Source: Rhododendron vialii (taxonomy: Eukaryota > Streptophyta > Magnoliopsida > Ericales > Ericaceae). Taken from it: a stretch of DNA of 64,000 bases. The stretch's first letter is position 1. Every line of letters starts with the position of its first letter. Positions 26,785 to 35,022 of this stretch are shown one piece after another. Both the position numbers and the translations under genes were made by a program. The notes beneath the pieces are model-generated. The model saw only the letters and a list, made by a program, of their open reading frames with translations. It did no database searches and was not told the DNA's origin. The DNA is taken from NCBI RefSeq assembly GCF_030253575.1, contig NC_080558.1, positions 41,669,611 to 41,733,610 on the forward strand, read 5' to 3'.

Positions 26785-27924
26785 GGGGCGGTTCCGGAGA
26801 CACCCAAAAAAACACCTCATAGTTCCCGATCAAATTTTGATGATCCGAGCCGCTCAATACGATCAGAACGTAATTTTAAGGGTACCCACAAGAAATCAGC
26901 AAAAAAAATGATCGGGAAGGGCTTGATCCGAACAGTTTCAAACAGTTTTTTATTGAACGGTTCAAATAAAACTGCTCAAATCAAGCCTTTCCCGATCATT
27001 TTTTTTTGTTAATTTCTTGCGAGCTCCCTTAAAATCACATTCTGCACACATTGAACGGTTCGGATCATAAAAATTTGATCGGGAACTATGAATTTGAGAT
27101 TTGGTGTGTTTTTTTAGGTGTTTTTTTGGGTGTCCCTTAAACCTTGCCGATATATATATATATCAACTTGATTGGACATCGATAGGTATATATTAAAAAC
27201 ATAATTTTTATTTATAAAATGGAAAGTCTGATTCTATCAATAATTTTACAGTTAAACTGTTCACGATTTGTCCATTTTATAAATCATTTTTATTTTTGAC
27301 ATACCTATCAAATCAATGTCTGATCAAAGATAATTTTTTGCATGGGTATATTACCCTACGAGTTTTACAATATAAACGGTTTAGATTACTAAAATAGCTA
27401 TACGGTGGGCCCACAATGGCGGTGGCAAAAAACCTACAATTTCTACCGCCGGCAAAAAGAATTTGAACCTACCTAGTTCTACGTAACACTTTTCCAAAAA
27501 TAATAGTCTTTAAAAAAATAAAAAGAAAAACTATCGTTTCCCTTTGTGTTCATTATTGATCAAACAATGTTATCTCATGAAGATAAAATTCTTGTTTTGG
27601 TGTACTGTATGAAATATTAATTTTTTCTAAAAACTCCAAAAATAAATTTTGTTTTGGTGTCTGAAAACTTTGTTTTTTCCAACAAAATTTAGAAAACCTT
27701 TTTAGGAAGATATCTGGCAAATAGTTTTCAATGTTTTTTCTAGAATGAGAATTGCTATAATACCATTCTTCTCGTAACCTTCAAGCTATGTATCATCACA
27801 GGAATTAACTGGAGTCTCTTTGAGGAATTGCATGCTACATTTTGCTCAGTACAAAAATGTGTTCCCCACATGGGCACTGGCAAAATACCGCAAACATGTT
27901 TGTTCTTCTATCCCAAAAGCCTAA
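13980..27924 (+). CDS. Oxidosqualene cyclase (triterpene synthase), 18 exons, 762 residues, altered active site
   Basis: The family cyclises 2,3-oxidosqualene to triterpene alcohols at the endoplasmic reticulum. Exons: 13980-14177, 14877-15065, 17430-17519, 18210-18407, 19243-19327, 19739-19905, 21558-21746, 22267-22380, 22485-22604, 22683-22805, 22899-22997, 23074-23133, 23342-23388, 23485-23628, 23759-23936, 25093-25173, 25948-26031, 27802-27924. All introns are GT-AG, phases agree and no stop interrupts the frame. It starts [14 protein letters not shown], and 762 residues is the usual plant length. QW repeats are present (QSKDGHW, QQPNGSW, QNEEGGW). MWCYAR (256-261) keeps Trp257 and Tyr259 as in beta-amyrin synthases. 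The DCTAE motif reads DGTSE (Asp484 kept, Cys to Gly485). The partner Cys564 is Asn, Phe474 is Leu473, Phe728 is Ser and Tyr736 is Phe (family numbering recalled from Euphorbia beta-amyrin synthase). Product is not predictable; an inactive or redirected enzyme is possible. No partner biosynthetic gene is visible nearby. Confidence 0.93.
14786..14871 (+). repeat. 43-bp tandem duplication at the 3' end of cyclase intron 1
   Basis: The phrase beginning AATTGTTTTCTCATCAG occurs at 14786 and again at 14829. The first copy ends in CCAACAG at 14828, a second possible splice acceptor. It lies 48 bases (16 codons, open and in frame) upstream of the acceptor used in my model at 14876. Confidence 0.7.
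15236..15408. mobile_element. Stowaway MITE in cyclase intron 2
   Basis: Bounded by TA on both sides. The ends are CTCCCTTTGTCCCACTTTAA and its complement (AATTGGATGGAGGGAG). The element is a nearly continuous hairpin (GCCTCCTATGGAAATTC against GAATTCCCGTAGGAGGC), 173 bp, and lies inside the intron. Confidence 0.8.
16106..16150. repeat. GA microsatellite
   Basis: About 22 consecutive GA dinucleotides inside the intron 2 foldback element. Confidence 0.95.
16373..16441. repeat. AT microsatellite
   Basis: About 34 consecutive AT dinucleotides inside the intron 2 foldback element. Translations consisting of alternating Ile and Tyr from this stretch are artefacts. Confidence 0.95.
17506..17673 (+). 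repeat. 84-bp tandem duplication spanning the exon 3 splice donor of the cyclase
   Basis: The phrase TTTACAATCACCAGGT occurs at 17506 and 17590, and the following sequence (AATCAACAACTCTTGCCTGC) is also repeated. The exon 3 end and donor (CAG|GTAGTA at 17519) are therefore present twice (CAG|GTTGTA at 17603). The extra 84 bases are open and in frame and would add 28 residues if the second donor were used. Confidence 0.85.
17985..18155. mobile_element. Short inverted-repeat element in cyclase intron 3
   Basis: TGCTACTTGCACAGAC at 17985 is matched by its complement GTCTGTGCAAGTAGCA ending at 18155. The 171-bp unit has no coding capacity. A similar AATGCTAC...GCACA terminus is seen near 17560 and 17645. 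Family unknown; a hAT-like MITE is possible. Confidence 0.6.
20579..21076. mobile_element. Outer Stowaway-like MITE interrupted by 20640-20909
   Basis: The left end CTCCCTCTATCGCAAATGGC and the right end GCAATTTGGGACGGAG are inverted counterparts, and the right end is followed by TA. The two halves are separated by the inner TA-flanked MITE. About 230 bp without the insertion. Confidence 0.6.
20640..20909. mobile_element. Stowaway MITE (inner) in cyclase intron 6
   Basis: TA-flanked, with ends CTCACTCCGTCCCC and GGGATGGAGGGAG. The body (AATAAGTGTCCATTTGGTAA, TTTCATTTTGAAAAGTTAGT) is in the opposite orientation to the related copy at 44200-44481 and the same family as 11432-11933. It lies inside another element, 20579-21076. 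Confidence 0.75.
24258..24472. mobile_element. Stowaway MITE in cyclase intron 15
   Basis: Flanked by TA (24256-24257 and 24473-24474). The ends CTCCCTCTGTCCCTAAATAA and TTATTTAGGGACAGAGGGAG are complementary over 20 bases, and pairing continues inward (GTGTCCGGTGTGCAAAC with GTTTGCACGCCGGACAC). 215 bp hairpin. Confidence 0.85.
24518..24636. mobile_element. Truncated copy of the adjacent Stowaway MITE
   Basis: The left end CTCCCTCCGTCCCTAAATAA and the following GTCCGGTGCGCAAAT match 24258-24300. The right end has been reduced to GGCCGACGGAGAGAG followed by TA. Confidence 0.6.
26327..26377. repeat. AT microsatellite beside palindromic repeat A
   Basis: About 25 TA/AT dinucleotides in cyclase intron 17, directly abutting the left end of the palindromic element at 26378. 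Confidence 0.95.
26378..26723. repeat. Long palindromic (foldback) repeat, copy A
   Basis: The ends are GGGGCGGTTCCAGGGACACC and GGTGTCCCTTGAACCGTTCC. Moving inward, GATGATCTGAGCCGCTTAAT, ATCAGAACGTGATTTTAAGG and AATGACCGGGAAGG all have complements in the second half (CCTTTCCCGGTCATT, CTTAAAATCACATTATGC, GAACGCTTCGAATCAT). The unit could fold into a stem of roughly 160 bp. It sits between TA runs, so TA-rich DNA seems to be the target. Confidence 0.8.
26724..26779. repeat. AT microsatellite between palindromic repeats A and B
   Basis: About 27 TA dinucleotides joining the two tandem palindromic units. Confidence 0.95.
26785..27149. repeat. Long palindromic (foldback) repeat, copy B
   Basis: A second complete member directly after copy A and in the same orientation: GGGGCGGTTCCGGAGACACC to GGTGTCCCTTAAACCTTGCC, with the same internal complementary blocks. 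Followed by a short TA run. Confidence 0.8.
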
Positions 27925-28856
27925 TCATGAACGTGGTATGCGTACAGTCCAACTGTACACAACACATTGTGTATGTATTAATCTAAATAACCAGCATTGA
28001 ACCTGTACGTCGACTAGCGGTCAAATGCCATGCAAATAATGTGAGTTTGGATGCATTTACAATTTTCGTTGTTGCATTGAAGCATAAACAATGCACGCTT
28101 TGTGTATCCGAGTTGTGTGCAAGTTCTATGTAATGTCTGCAATTCGTCTATTTCAATCTAGCTTGAAAACCTTTCAATAGTTTACGTCGCAGCAACTCTT
28201 CTCCACTTAAATGAAACTTGCCCGGTATTTACTCTATAGTTTTCTTTGCACTCTTAAAACAAGTTCCTTAAATAGTTATTTATAGCCATATTTGCGACCA
28301 AACTAAACTCTCTCCAACATCTTAAACATCATCCGAGCCAAAAATGAGAGACGACTAGAAAACAGGGGAAACGAATGATGAGCTTAATGATTGCTTAACG
28401 AGTAGAAAAAAATTAGTTACCAATTGCATAAACAGACCAGACATTAAGAACTTCAGGCATGGTCTGAGAAATAAAACTAACCGAAAAACCCATAAATACC
28501 TGAAAAATAGTGCATGGAAGATCGCTCTAGCCCATGATTGCAGACAAAAAGAGCTCACTCAATTGGGCGCCACTTCCGCGCCACTTCAAAAGAAACGGGA
28601 TCCTTCCCAGCCAAAAAGCTGCTCTGTTTCTTTACATTGCATGCCTCCCACTGTTGCATCCAAAAACCCAAAGAATAACAGTAAATTAGGAATGCCTTCG
28701 CCACTGTTGCATCCAAAAACCCAAAAAATCAGTACACTGTTGAGAAAATATCATTTTTCCCCCCTTAATAGAGGGCAGAAGAACTTTGAACCAACCATGA
28801 CCAAAACAGATCAAGAGTCTACCTGATTGCACTTGTGGGAACTACACTGAAAAATT
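27925..28856. other. Gene-free stretch between cyclase and eIF5B fragment
   Basis: No gene recognised. A phrase GCCACTGTTGCATCCAAAAA is nearly duplicated at 28648 and 28701. The cyclase 3' UTR must lie in the first part, but no clear polyadenylation signal stands out. Confidence 0.4.
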
Positions 28857-29929
28857 ACCCCATTTCTTTGTTCTTGTAATACAATTCACTGTTCAATCCT
28901 TGTTCCTTGAACTGAGTGATAACCTGAAATAACCAGGAATACAATCTTGGTGAGGTCTACAATACATAGAAATCAAACCGAAAGAAAGGGTGAGCTATGT
29001 GACCTCAGTTAGCCTCCTTTTAAATTCAAGTTGGACATCCTTGGATTGCTGCTTCATTGTCCTAACAATTGGTGCATTCCAGCAAGCTTTCCACCCATAT
29101 AGTCAGTCCACCTGCAAGTTGTGGAATCAAAGAAGCAAATAAACATAACGGGTAATAAAGTCCAACCAAGGCATTATGAACGCCAAGGAAACAATGCAGT
29201 GTAATCTCAACCTTATTCAATGCGACAATAAATTCTGTATTCCTCATTTTCAGAAGATTGAGTGATCCAATAGTCTATGTTTACAGGCCATGCATTATGT
29301 CGATGACCATAATTGCAATGTCACATAAACCTGAACCCCTAGACCTAAATTAGTGAACGCTTTGTGTCCAGGAGTATCAATAACTAAAAGACCTGGGACG
29401 TTCAGCTTTGCATCAGCTTTCAGTTCCTTTGTTCTCTCCCGTATGTTCTCAGATGGAAAATATGTGCACCAATTTGTTGAGTAATCCCTCCAGCTTCACC
29501 TTCCTGAACATTAGTGCCTCCAATACAATCAAGGAGCTTGGTTTTTCCAGTATCAACATGGCCCATGATGCAGCAAATTGGGGATCGCATGGTAGCTTCA
29601 CTCTGGTCAGGGTGAGCATCTGAATTTTGTGCTTCTTTCTTGCCTTTCGGTTCTTTCCCCACAAATGTTATTGCTGGTACATTGTCCCCCTCTTCTTTTT
29701 CTTCTTCTTCTGCACCCTCATCTTTCTCATGTGAATTCTTAGAAGCTACCTTCTTCCCCTTCTTCTTTGCACTAACTGGCCCCACTTTCTCATCTTGAAC
29801 CTGCTGTTCCTCTGACAATTCTGTCCCTATCGTGTATTCATCCTCATCAATTACCACCAACCTCTTCCTCAATTTTCCCCCACCACCCTGATTATTGTCT
29901 TCACGTGCTATAGGCTTCTTTCGCCCCGT
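28857..29929 (-). pseudogene. eIF5B (IF2-type GTPase) pseudogene fragment retaining introns
   Basis: The minus strand encodes pieces of eukaryotic translation initiation factor 5B, the GTPase for ribosomal subunit joining. In order: [10 protein letters not shown] (start codon apparently changed to ACG at 29929), [20 protein letters not shown], a Lys/Glu-rich linker, the G1 region [27 protein letters not shown], then after a frameshift near 29450 KVPGLLVIDTPGH-like residues (G3), a second shift near 29330, RNTEFIVALNK (G4, NK), VD*LYGWKACWNAPIV with an in-frame TGA, and VITQFKEQGLN. Intron-like gaps with GT/AG ends separate the last pieces (29205 to 29113 and 29000 to 28927), so this is a DNA-level copy, not a retrocopy. 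Most of the N-terminal extension and everything after the G domain are missing. Confidence 0.85.
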
Positions 29930-30575
29930 TGAGATTTTGTGATTTCAACAGATAATTACAGTTTGAAGAACACCAGAAAATGAGCTCCAAAACCCTGATA
30001 TCAGCACCAAATACCAAAATCACTATACAAACAACTAAACCAACACTTTTGAGCGTGGAAATATGTATGAACCTCTACGAACTAACAAATGACAGTAGAT
30101 TCATCTCTCTAATGTAATAACCCAATCAAATCAAACCACATCAAAGCTTAAATACAAAAAGAGAGAGCTCACACCTGCTGAAACAACACATACATCAAAA
30201 CAAATACAAAGAAAGAGCTAACCTAGAAGATCAGGAGATGAGGTGATTGGACTTGTGTTGTGGCAAATATGCTGTATGCATGCACACAGACAGCTAGTCA
30301 TGTATATAGATGTATGTTTAGGCAAGGTCGACCCCTAGATTTAGGGGCCTAAGAAAATTCGCTAATAGGGCCCTTCAATTTTCAAGAACTAAAATTCAAA
30401 AAGATACAAACCAAATCAACAAGCACAAGAACTAAAAAATGACCTCTTTTCCCTTGTCAGCTTAACTAAAAGGAAATACTAGAACAATTTCCATCAATGG
30501 GACATACAATATCTGGGATTTTTTTTTCTTAAAAATTCTATTAGACATTACAGTTTTGACGTATGGATATGTACT
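29930..30575. other. Gene-free stretch
   Basis: Non-coding, with no gene or RNA gene recognised. The phrase AGGTCGACCCCTAGATTTAGG near 30330 resembles the end of a hAT-type MITE, but I could not find its partner. Confidence 0.4.
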
Positions 30576-31109
30576 CAGGGGTGGATCCAATGTAGGCACA
30601 GGAGGGTCACGTGACCCTGACCCTCCTGAAATTATCGGGATTTTTTTTTTGTGTGAATTGAAACCGGAAGTAATATATATTAAACTACCCAAAAATAGAG
30701 AATGATTGACGTCTTGTTCAAGTGGTAAGGTCTTCGGTTTTCTACTGAGTGGTCGCGAGTTCGAAACTTGCGACCACCGGCCTTCAAGTATTTTTTCTAA
30801 CTGGCTTACGCATTTGGGGAAAAAATTCTTCAAAACTTCCAACTAACAAGAGTTGAACCATGTTCATCCTAGAGTTACATAGTTGTAGTAACACAAAGCC
30901 AACCCATACAATTCTACCAATTACACAAACAAAAATGTAATAAATGATCTAGTGAAAATGCAGAGACACTAGTACTGCAGTACATTCATTTTTTACTCTC
31001 ATTATATTTTCTTGAACGCATGTTCTCTTTATATTGGATTGTGAGTATTTTTATTAAGTTTATGCTCGAAAGGTGACCCCTCTGTCCGAAATTTCTAGAT
31101 CCGCCACTG
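30576..31109. mobile_element. hAT element with 8-bp target duplication and internal tRNA-like segment
   Basis: Flanked by perfect TATGTACT repeats (30568-30575 and 31110-31117). The ends CAGGGGTGGATCCA and AGATCCGCCACTG are imperfect inverted repeats of the hAT type. Inside, 30706-30790 resembles a tRNA-derived promoter: an A-box-like GTTCAAGTGGTAAGG and a B-box-like GCGAGTTCGAAAC. No transposase is present, 534 bp. Confidence 0.8.
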
Positions 31110-31428
31110 TATGTACTAGCTAGCAATGTGCACATCTAAAGGCGCTTCCTAACGTAATTTAGACTAAATGCACGGTCCCAAAGACTTTGGTATTTATTAC
31201 AACTTCAAGTGCCCTTAGCAAGGTGTTGGAACAAAACAATATGAAAAATAATTGAAGTCATATGACCTGTGACTTCATGTGTTTAACTTGTCTTTTAGAT
31301 TTCAGCCCTCCACTCCAAATTACTCAACAAGTTATAATTATAACTTCTTAAATATAACTAGAGCAGTAAACAAAAATACAAGCCAGCAGCCAAACGTTCA
31401 AACATTACAACCGCAAAACCAAAAAATC

Positions 31429-32690
31429 TTAGAACCTGAAATGATTTCTCTTCAACTTGCCCTGCTTTTCCTGCCTTTTCATATTCCTATTCTTCTCATA
31501 CTCAGCAACCATGTCACTGAAGTCTTCTCACTGACTATGCAGCTTCTCCTCCTCCTCCCTCACTTCCTCATACTTTGCGGGCAAAGCGTCATCCATTACT
31601 TCCAACTCTTCTGGTTGTAATTTGACATCAACCCCATCTGATTTCCGACACTTCAGCAAATAATCAACCCCTTTGCCAGCAGTCTTGTCTGGAGTGCCAG
31701 AGCCGCCAATGACGTATACATGAGGTGTTCCAAGTAAGGTCCCCTGAGCAATCCTTTCTTCCTTTTTCTCAAGTTCTCGATAAAGATACCTATCTGGCTC
31801 TGCTCTTGGCCTCTTGCGAAGATCAATAACATCCAGTGTCTCAACGGCAACAGATTGAATGTTGACCTCTGACTCCTCTCCCCCGGTCTGTTCCTCTTCC
31901 TCGGTAAGCTCCTCCTCTTCTTTTTCTTCTTCTTCTTCTTCTTCTTCCTCCAAATCACCCCAATGCTTGGTGTTGCCAATTAATTCTTCCTCCTGGTTGT
32001 ACTGTTGTTGAACCCCAAAGACATCCCCGTATTCACTAACAGGTTTGCCCCAACCTCCGGGATGATAACCATAACTAGCTCCAGGAGGAATAGGAGCATT
32101 CGCCCCAGGAATTTTCAAGTTTGGATAAGAAGGTGCTGGACCATGTCTCTGCATACTGATGAGCCACAGGGGAGGAGCACCGCCTCGTGTCATACCAATT
32201 GCTTCTTTCAGAAGCTGCGATAGCTGCATCCCAGGCTTCATCTTTCTCGTTAGCTCGACCTCAAACTCTTTTCCTTCGTAATAGATATTGCCGTGTGCTG
32301 TCAGATTTGGCTTCGTTTGGTACTTGAAAAATGCATCATGGAGAACCCAAAAATCGATATCAGTTCTCCTCATCATCATCTTCTCACGTTGCTTCTGTTT
32401 AAGCTTCTCTTGTTTCTGAATGTAGCCCTCCCTGATTTTGTCAATCTGCGTAGAAGCAATAAAATTACGAAGTTGAAAAGGCTGTTTCTCAATACCACGC
32501 TTCCCCTGCAAGTACTTTCTCTTCTGGCTCCAATGTCATGGTGTACTCGTACAGAGTTCCGATACGATTTGAGAAACACCAATAACTTAGGCTCGTCTGA
32601 AGTCACATCTCAAACCTCTACCAAATTAGGCCGCGAACAAATTTTCTTCAGATCAGATACTTTCATTCGGCCATCAACCCTTTTCTTCTT
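31429..32690 (-). pseudogene. SF3B2: SF3B2 (SF3b145) pseudogene, copy 2
   Basis: Second minus-strand copy of the C-terminal half of the U2 snRNP subunit SF3B2. A 327-residue open stretch (32511-31528) covers KRGIEKQPFQLRNF, YYEGKEFEVELTRKMKPG, PSYPNLKIPGANAPIPPG, GGWGKPVSEYGDVFG and a long acidic run. Upstream, the frame is broken by a shift near 32520 and a TGA in the block equivalent to VVEVWDVT. Downstream, a TGA replaces Arg in SQREDFSDMV near 31526, and the family tail continues to a natural stop at 31429. The homology starts in mid-protein without introns, as in copy 1, so both derive from one truncated retrocopy that was later duplicated as DNA. The long open stretch could still be transcribed. 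Confidence 0.88.
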
Positions 32691-33403
32691 ATTATATTAT
32701 CATGTGAGAGGCCGCCGCCTTTTCAAATAGGAGGGCCATGGGCACAAAAGAGGGATTACTCTCCGAAACAGGTAAGAGACTAATATAAGGCAAAAAAAAA
32801 ATATTGACTTTTGAAAGTTTTGTGTATATTAATCGGTGAAAACGAGAGGTTAACAGAAAAGGGCGCCGCTATTCGCAGCCATTTATTTTCTCCCGTAGCC
32901 CATTACATTTTCGGTAAATGGTTGTTGAAAATCATAAATAACATTTCGGTAAATTGCTATTGAAAACAAGATTATATTTTGGTAACTACATGTCGAAAAT
33001 ATGTTCAACTTTCGGTAAACAACTGCCGAACATACATTTTCGGTAAATAGCTGTTGAAAAAAATATTATATTTCGGTAATTGGATGCTGAAAATATATCT
33101 CAATTTCGGTAACTAACTGTCGAGTATAATTGAAAATTATAATTGAAAATTTTTAACGGGCTATGGGAGAAAATAGAGGACTGCGAATAGCAGCGCCTAC
33201 GGGTTGGCAACTGGGAGCAAAAACTATAAATTACTCGTATATCGAGTAGAGTTCCCAAATAAAAAATAATAATAATCGACATTCTCAGGGTAGGGGAGAC
33301 CCAAAATCCTTGCATGTGAAAGACAATCAACACAAAATTGATCCAAAAGACAAGTTAAACACATGAAACGAGAGTGAGAGTGACATCGTACCAGAGATTT
33401 GGA

Positions 33404-33450
<47 letters not shown>

Positions 33451-33745
33451 CCCTGGGGTTGTGTGGGAAACGATTGGGAGTAGAGGGGTTTCTAGGGTTT
33501 TACTTTAGGAAGAATGCAGTCAGCGAGGATTGAAGAGAGTAGAGAGACGAGGAACCCGATTGAGTTTTGGAAAGAGGTTTCGGTTTCCTTAGGTAGTATT
33601 GATGATTACGAATATGAAAGATTACGAATATGAAAACCCCCAACGAGTACTGACTCTCCAAATGGAGATAGGTTGGAGTTTCGAAGAGGTTGATCATGAG
33701 AGATTTCAGTTTCCTTAATATTGATGATTATATGGTTGACATTCA
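32690..33745. repeat. Flank of SF3B2 copy 2, duplicate of 1231-3450
   Basis: Matches the copy 1 flank but lacks the LTR element of 1790-2923 and contains the inverted-repeat element of 32862-33197. A GA run (33407-33447) is longer than in copy 1. The match fades near 33745. Confidence 0.75.
32862..33197. mobile_element. 336-bp inverted-repeat element with internal tandem repeat array
   Basis: The terminal inverted repeats are about 40 bp: GGCGCCGCTATTCGCAGCC... at the left and ...GACTGCGAATAGCAGCGCC at the right, with TTTTCTCCC / GGGAGAAAA inside. Between them about seven degenerate 27-37-bp units repeat the theme TTTCGGTAA...TG..GAAAAT (32908-33130). The site is empty in the other segmental copy near 1452, which confirms mobility. 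Superfamily not determined; the flanking duplication is unclear. Confidence 0.75.
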
Positions 33746-33796
33746 TTTTATCCGAGTTCCTTTTTTCTAAGAATCATCTTAACTTAATAAAATAAA

Positions 33797-34080
33797 GATC
33801 TTTCTTTCCCGATAGAATTTCGATGATTCAAGCCGCTCAATGTGTTCAGAACGTGATTTTAAGGGTACCCGCGAGAAATCAGCAAAAAAAAATGCCCGGA
33901 AAGGCTTCATCCGAGCAGTTTTTGTTTGTTTTTTATTGAACAGTTCAAATAAAAACTGCTCGGATGAAGCCCTTTCCGGTCTTTTTTTTTTTACTGATTC
34001 CTCGTTTTTACTCTTAAAATCACGTTTTGAACACATTGAGCGGCTCGGATCATCGAAATTCGAACGAAAAATTAGAGGAA
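33797..34080. repeat. Long palindromic repeat, copy C
   Basis: Same family as 26378-26723 but with shorter ends: ATTTCGATGATTCAAGCCGC and CAGAACGTGATTTTAAGG in the left arm, CTTAAAATCACGTTTTGAAC and GCGGCTCGGATCATCGAAAT in the right. The loop lies near 33930. Confidence 0.75.
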
Positions 34081-34272
34081 TGAAGAGGTAGTTAAAATAA
34101 GGATCTCCTTATTTGAAAATGACTATATTTTATCCATTCATAATTGTATCTATGGCTACACTTTTATCACATGAACCCGGCCATTTTCCACCCCGAAGCC
34201 CACTATTTTGGCTCGCCAAAACAAGAATTAAGTCTGATCCTAACAAGTCAAAACACAACGGAAAGAAGAAAA

Positions 34273-34497
34273 AAAAAACTTGCTCCCTCCATTTCAAAAT
34301 GAGAGTATACTTTTACTTTTTTTTTTGTTATTTTTATCTTGTTTATTATCTTTTAATTTATAATATCTTTTATAATTTTAAAAATTTTATATGATAAAAT
34401 TAATTGAGATCTATCAAACAAAATTTATATTGGATATTTTTGGTATTATAGATTGAAAGATATAAACAATTTTTTGAAGTGTCTGGTATATTAACAT
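34273..34497. mobile_element. Left part of Stowaway MITE that hosts the MULE
   Basis: The left end CTCCCTCCATTTCAAAATGAGAG (near 34283) pairs with CTCTCATTTATAAACGGAGGGAG at 42910-42933, followed by TA. The MITE is interrupted by the Mutator-like element between its two halves. One half carries each copy of the 9-bp duplication. Confidence 0.65.
34489..34497 (+). repeat. 9-bp target duplication, left copy (TATTAACAT)
   Basis: Identical to 42897-42905. A 9-bp duplication is the hallmark of Mutator-superfamily insertion. Confidence 0.9.
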
Positions 34498-34971
34498 ACG
34501 GTCCAGCTCCTACACGGACCACCGCAATTTAACATAAAATGCGGACCTCTTTCGTAGCCGTTGGATTAGATCCAACGGCCAAGATCTAAAACGCCAAATT
34601 CGCGGGTCAAAGTCACTCAAATAGCTTCGGGTATCTGAAAACGGGTCTTATATGGAAACGGGTCATAACAAAATGGGGGTTTCCGTGGCCTTTCCTTCAT
34701 TCCACAGTTCACACGTAGAGAGAGAAAGGGAGGCGATTCAGAGAACACGAACGAAGAACGAAGAAGAACAGGAGATCGAAAACAGTTCCTCCCTCCCTCT
34801 CTCTCTTCTCGAACTCTCTCTCTTCTCCAACCCTCTCATGAAATCTGTCTTTCTATTCTATTCTATATGCGTTAACGCGTTAGGGTTTTTTTCGCGCAGC
34901 TCTTCAGTTCAAAGACGACAAACCAGACTCAACTAGACTCAAATTCACGAAGAAGAACCGAAGATCGAAGG

Positions 34972-35022
<51 letters not shown>

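Noticed and set aside
29420-29872. Functional GTPase gene from the 150-codon open frame
   Set aside because: It stops inside the G domain after a frameshift, and later motifs occur in other frames with a TGA.
30706-30790. True tRNA gene
   Set aside because: Only A- and B-box-like pieces are present; no acceptor stem pairing or anticodon arm could be drawn, and it lies inside a hAT element.
31528-32511. Functional SF3B2 gene
   Set aside because: The N-terminal half is missing, the homology is interrupted by stops and a frameshift, and introns are absent.
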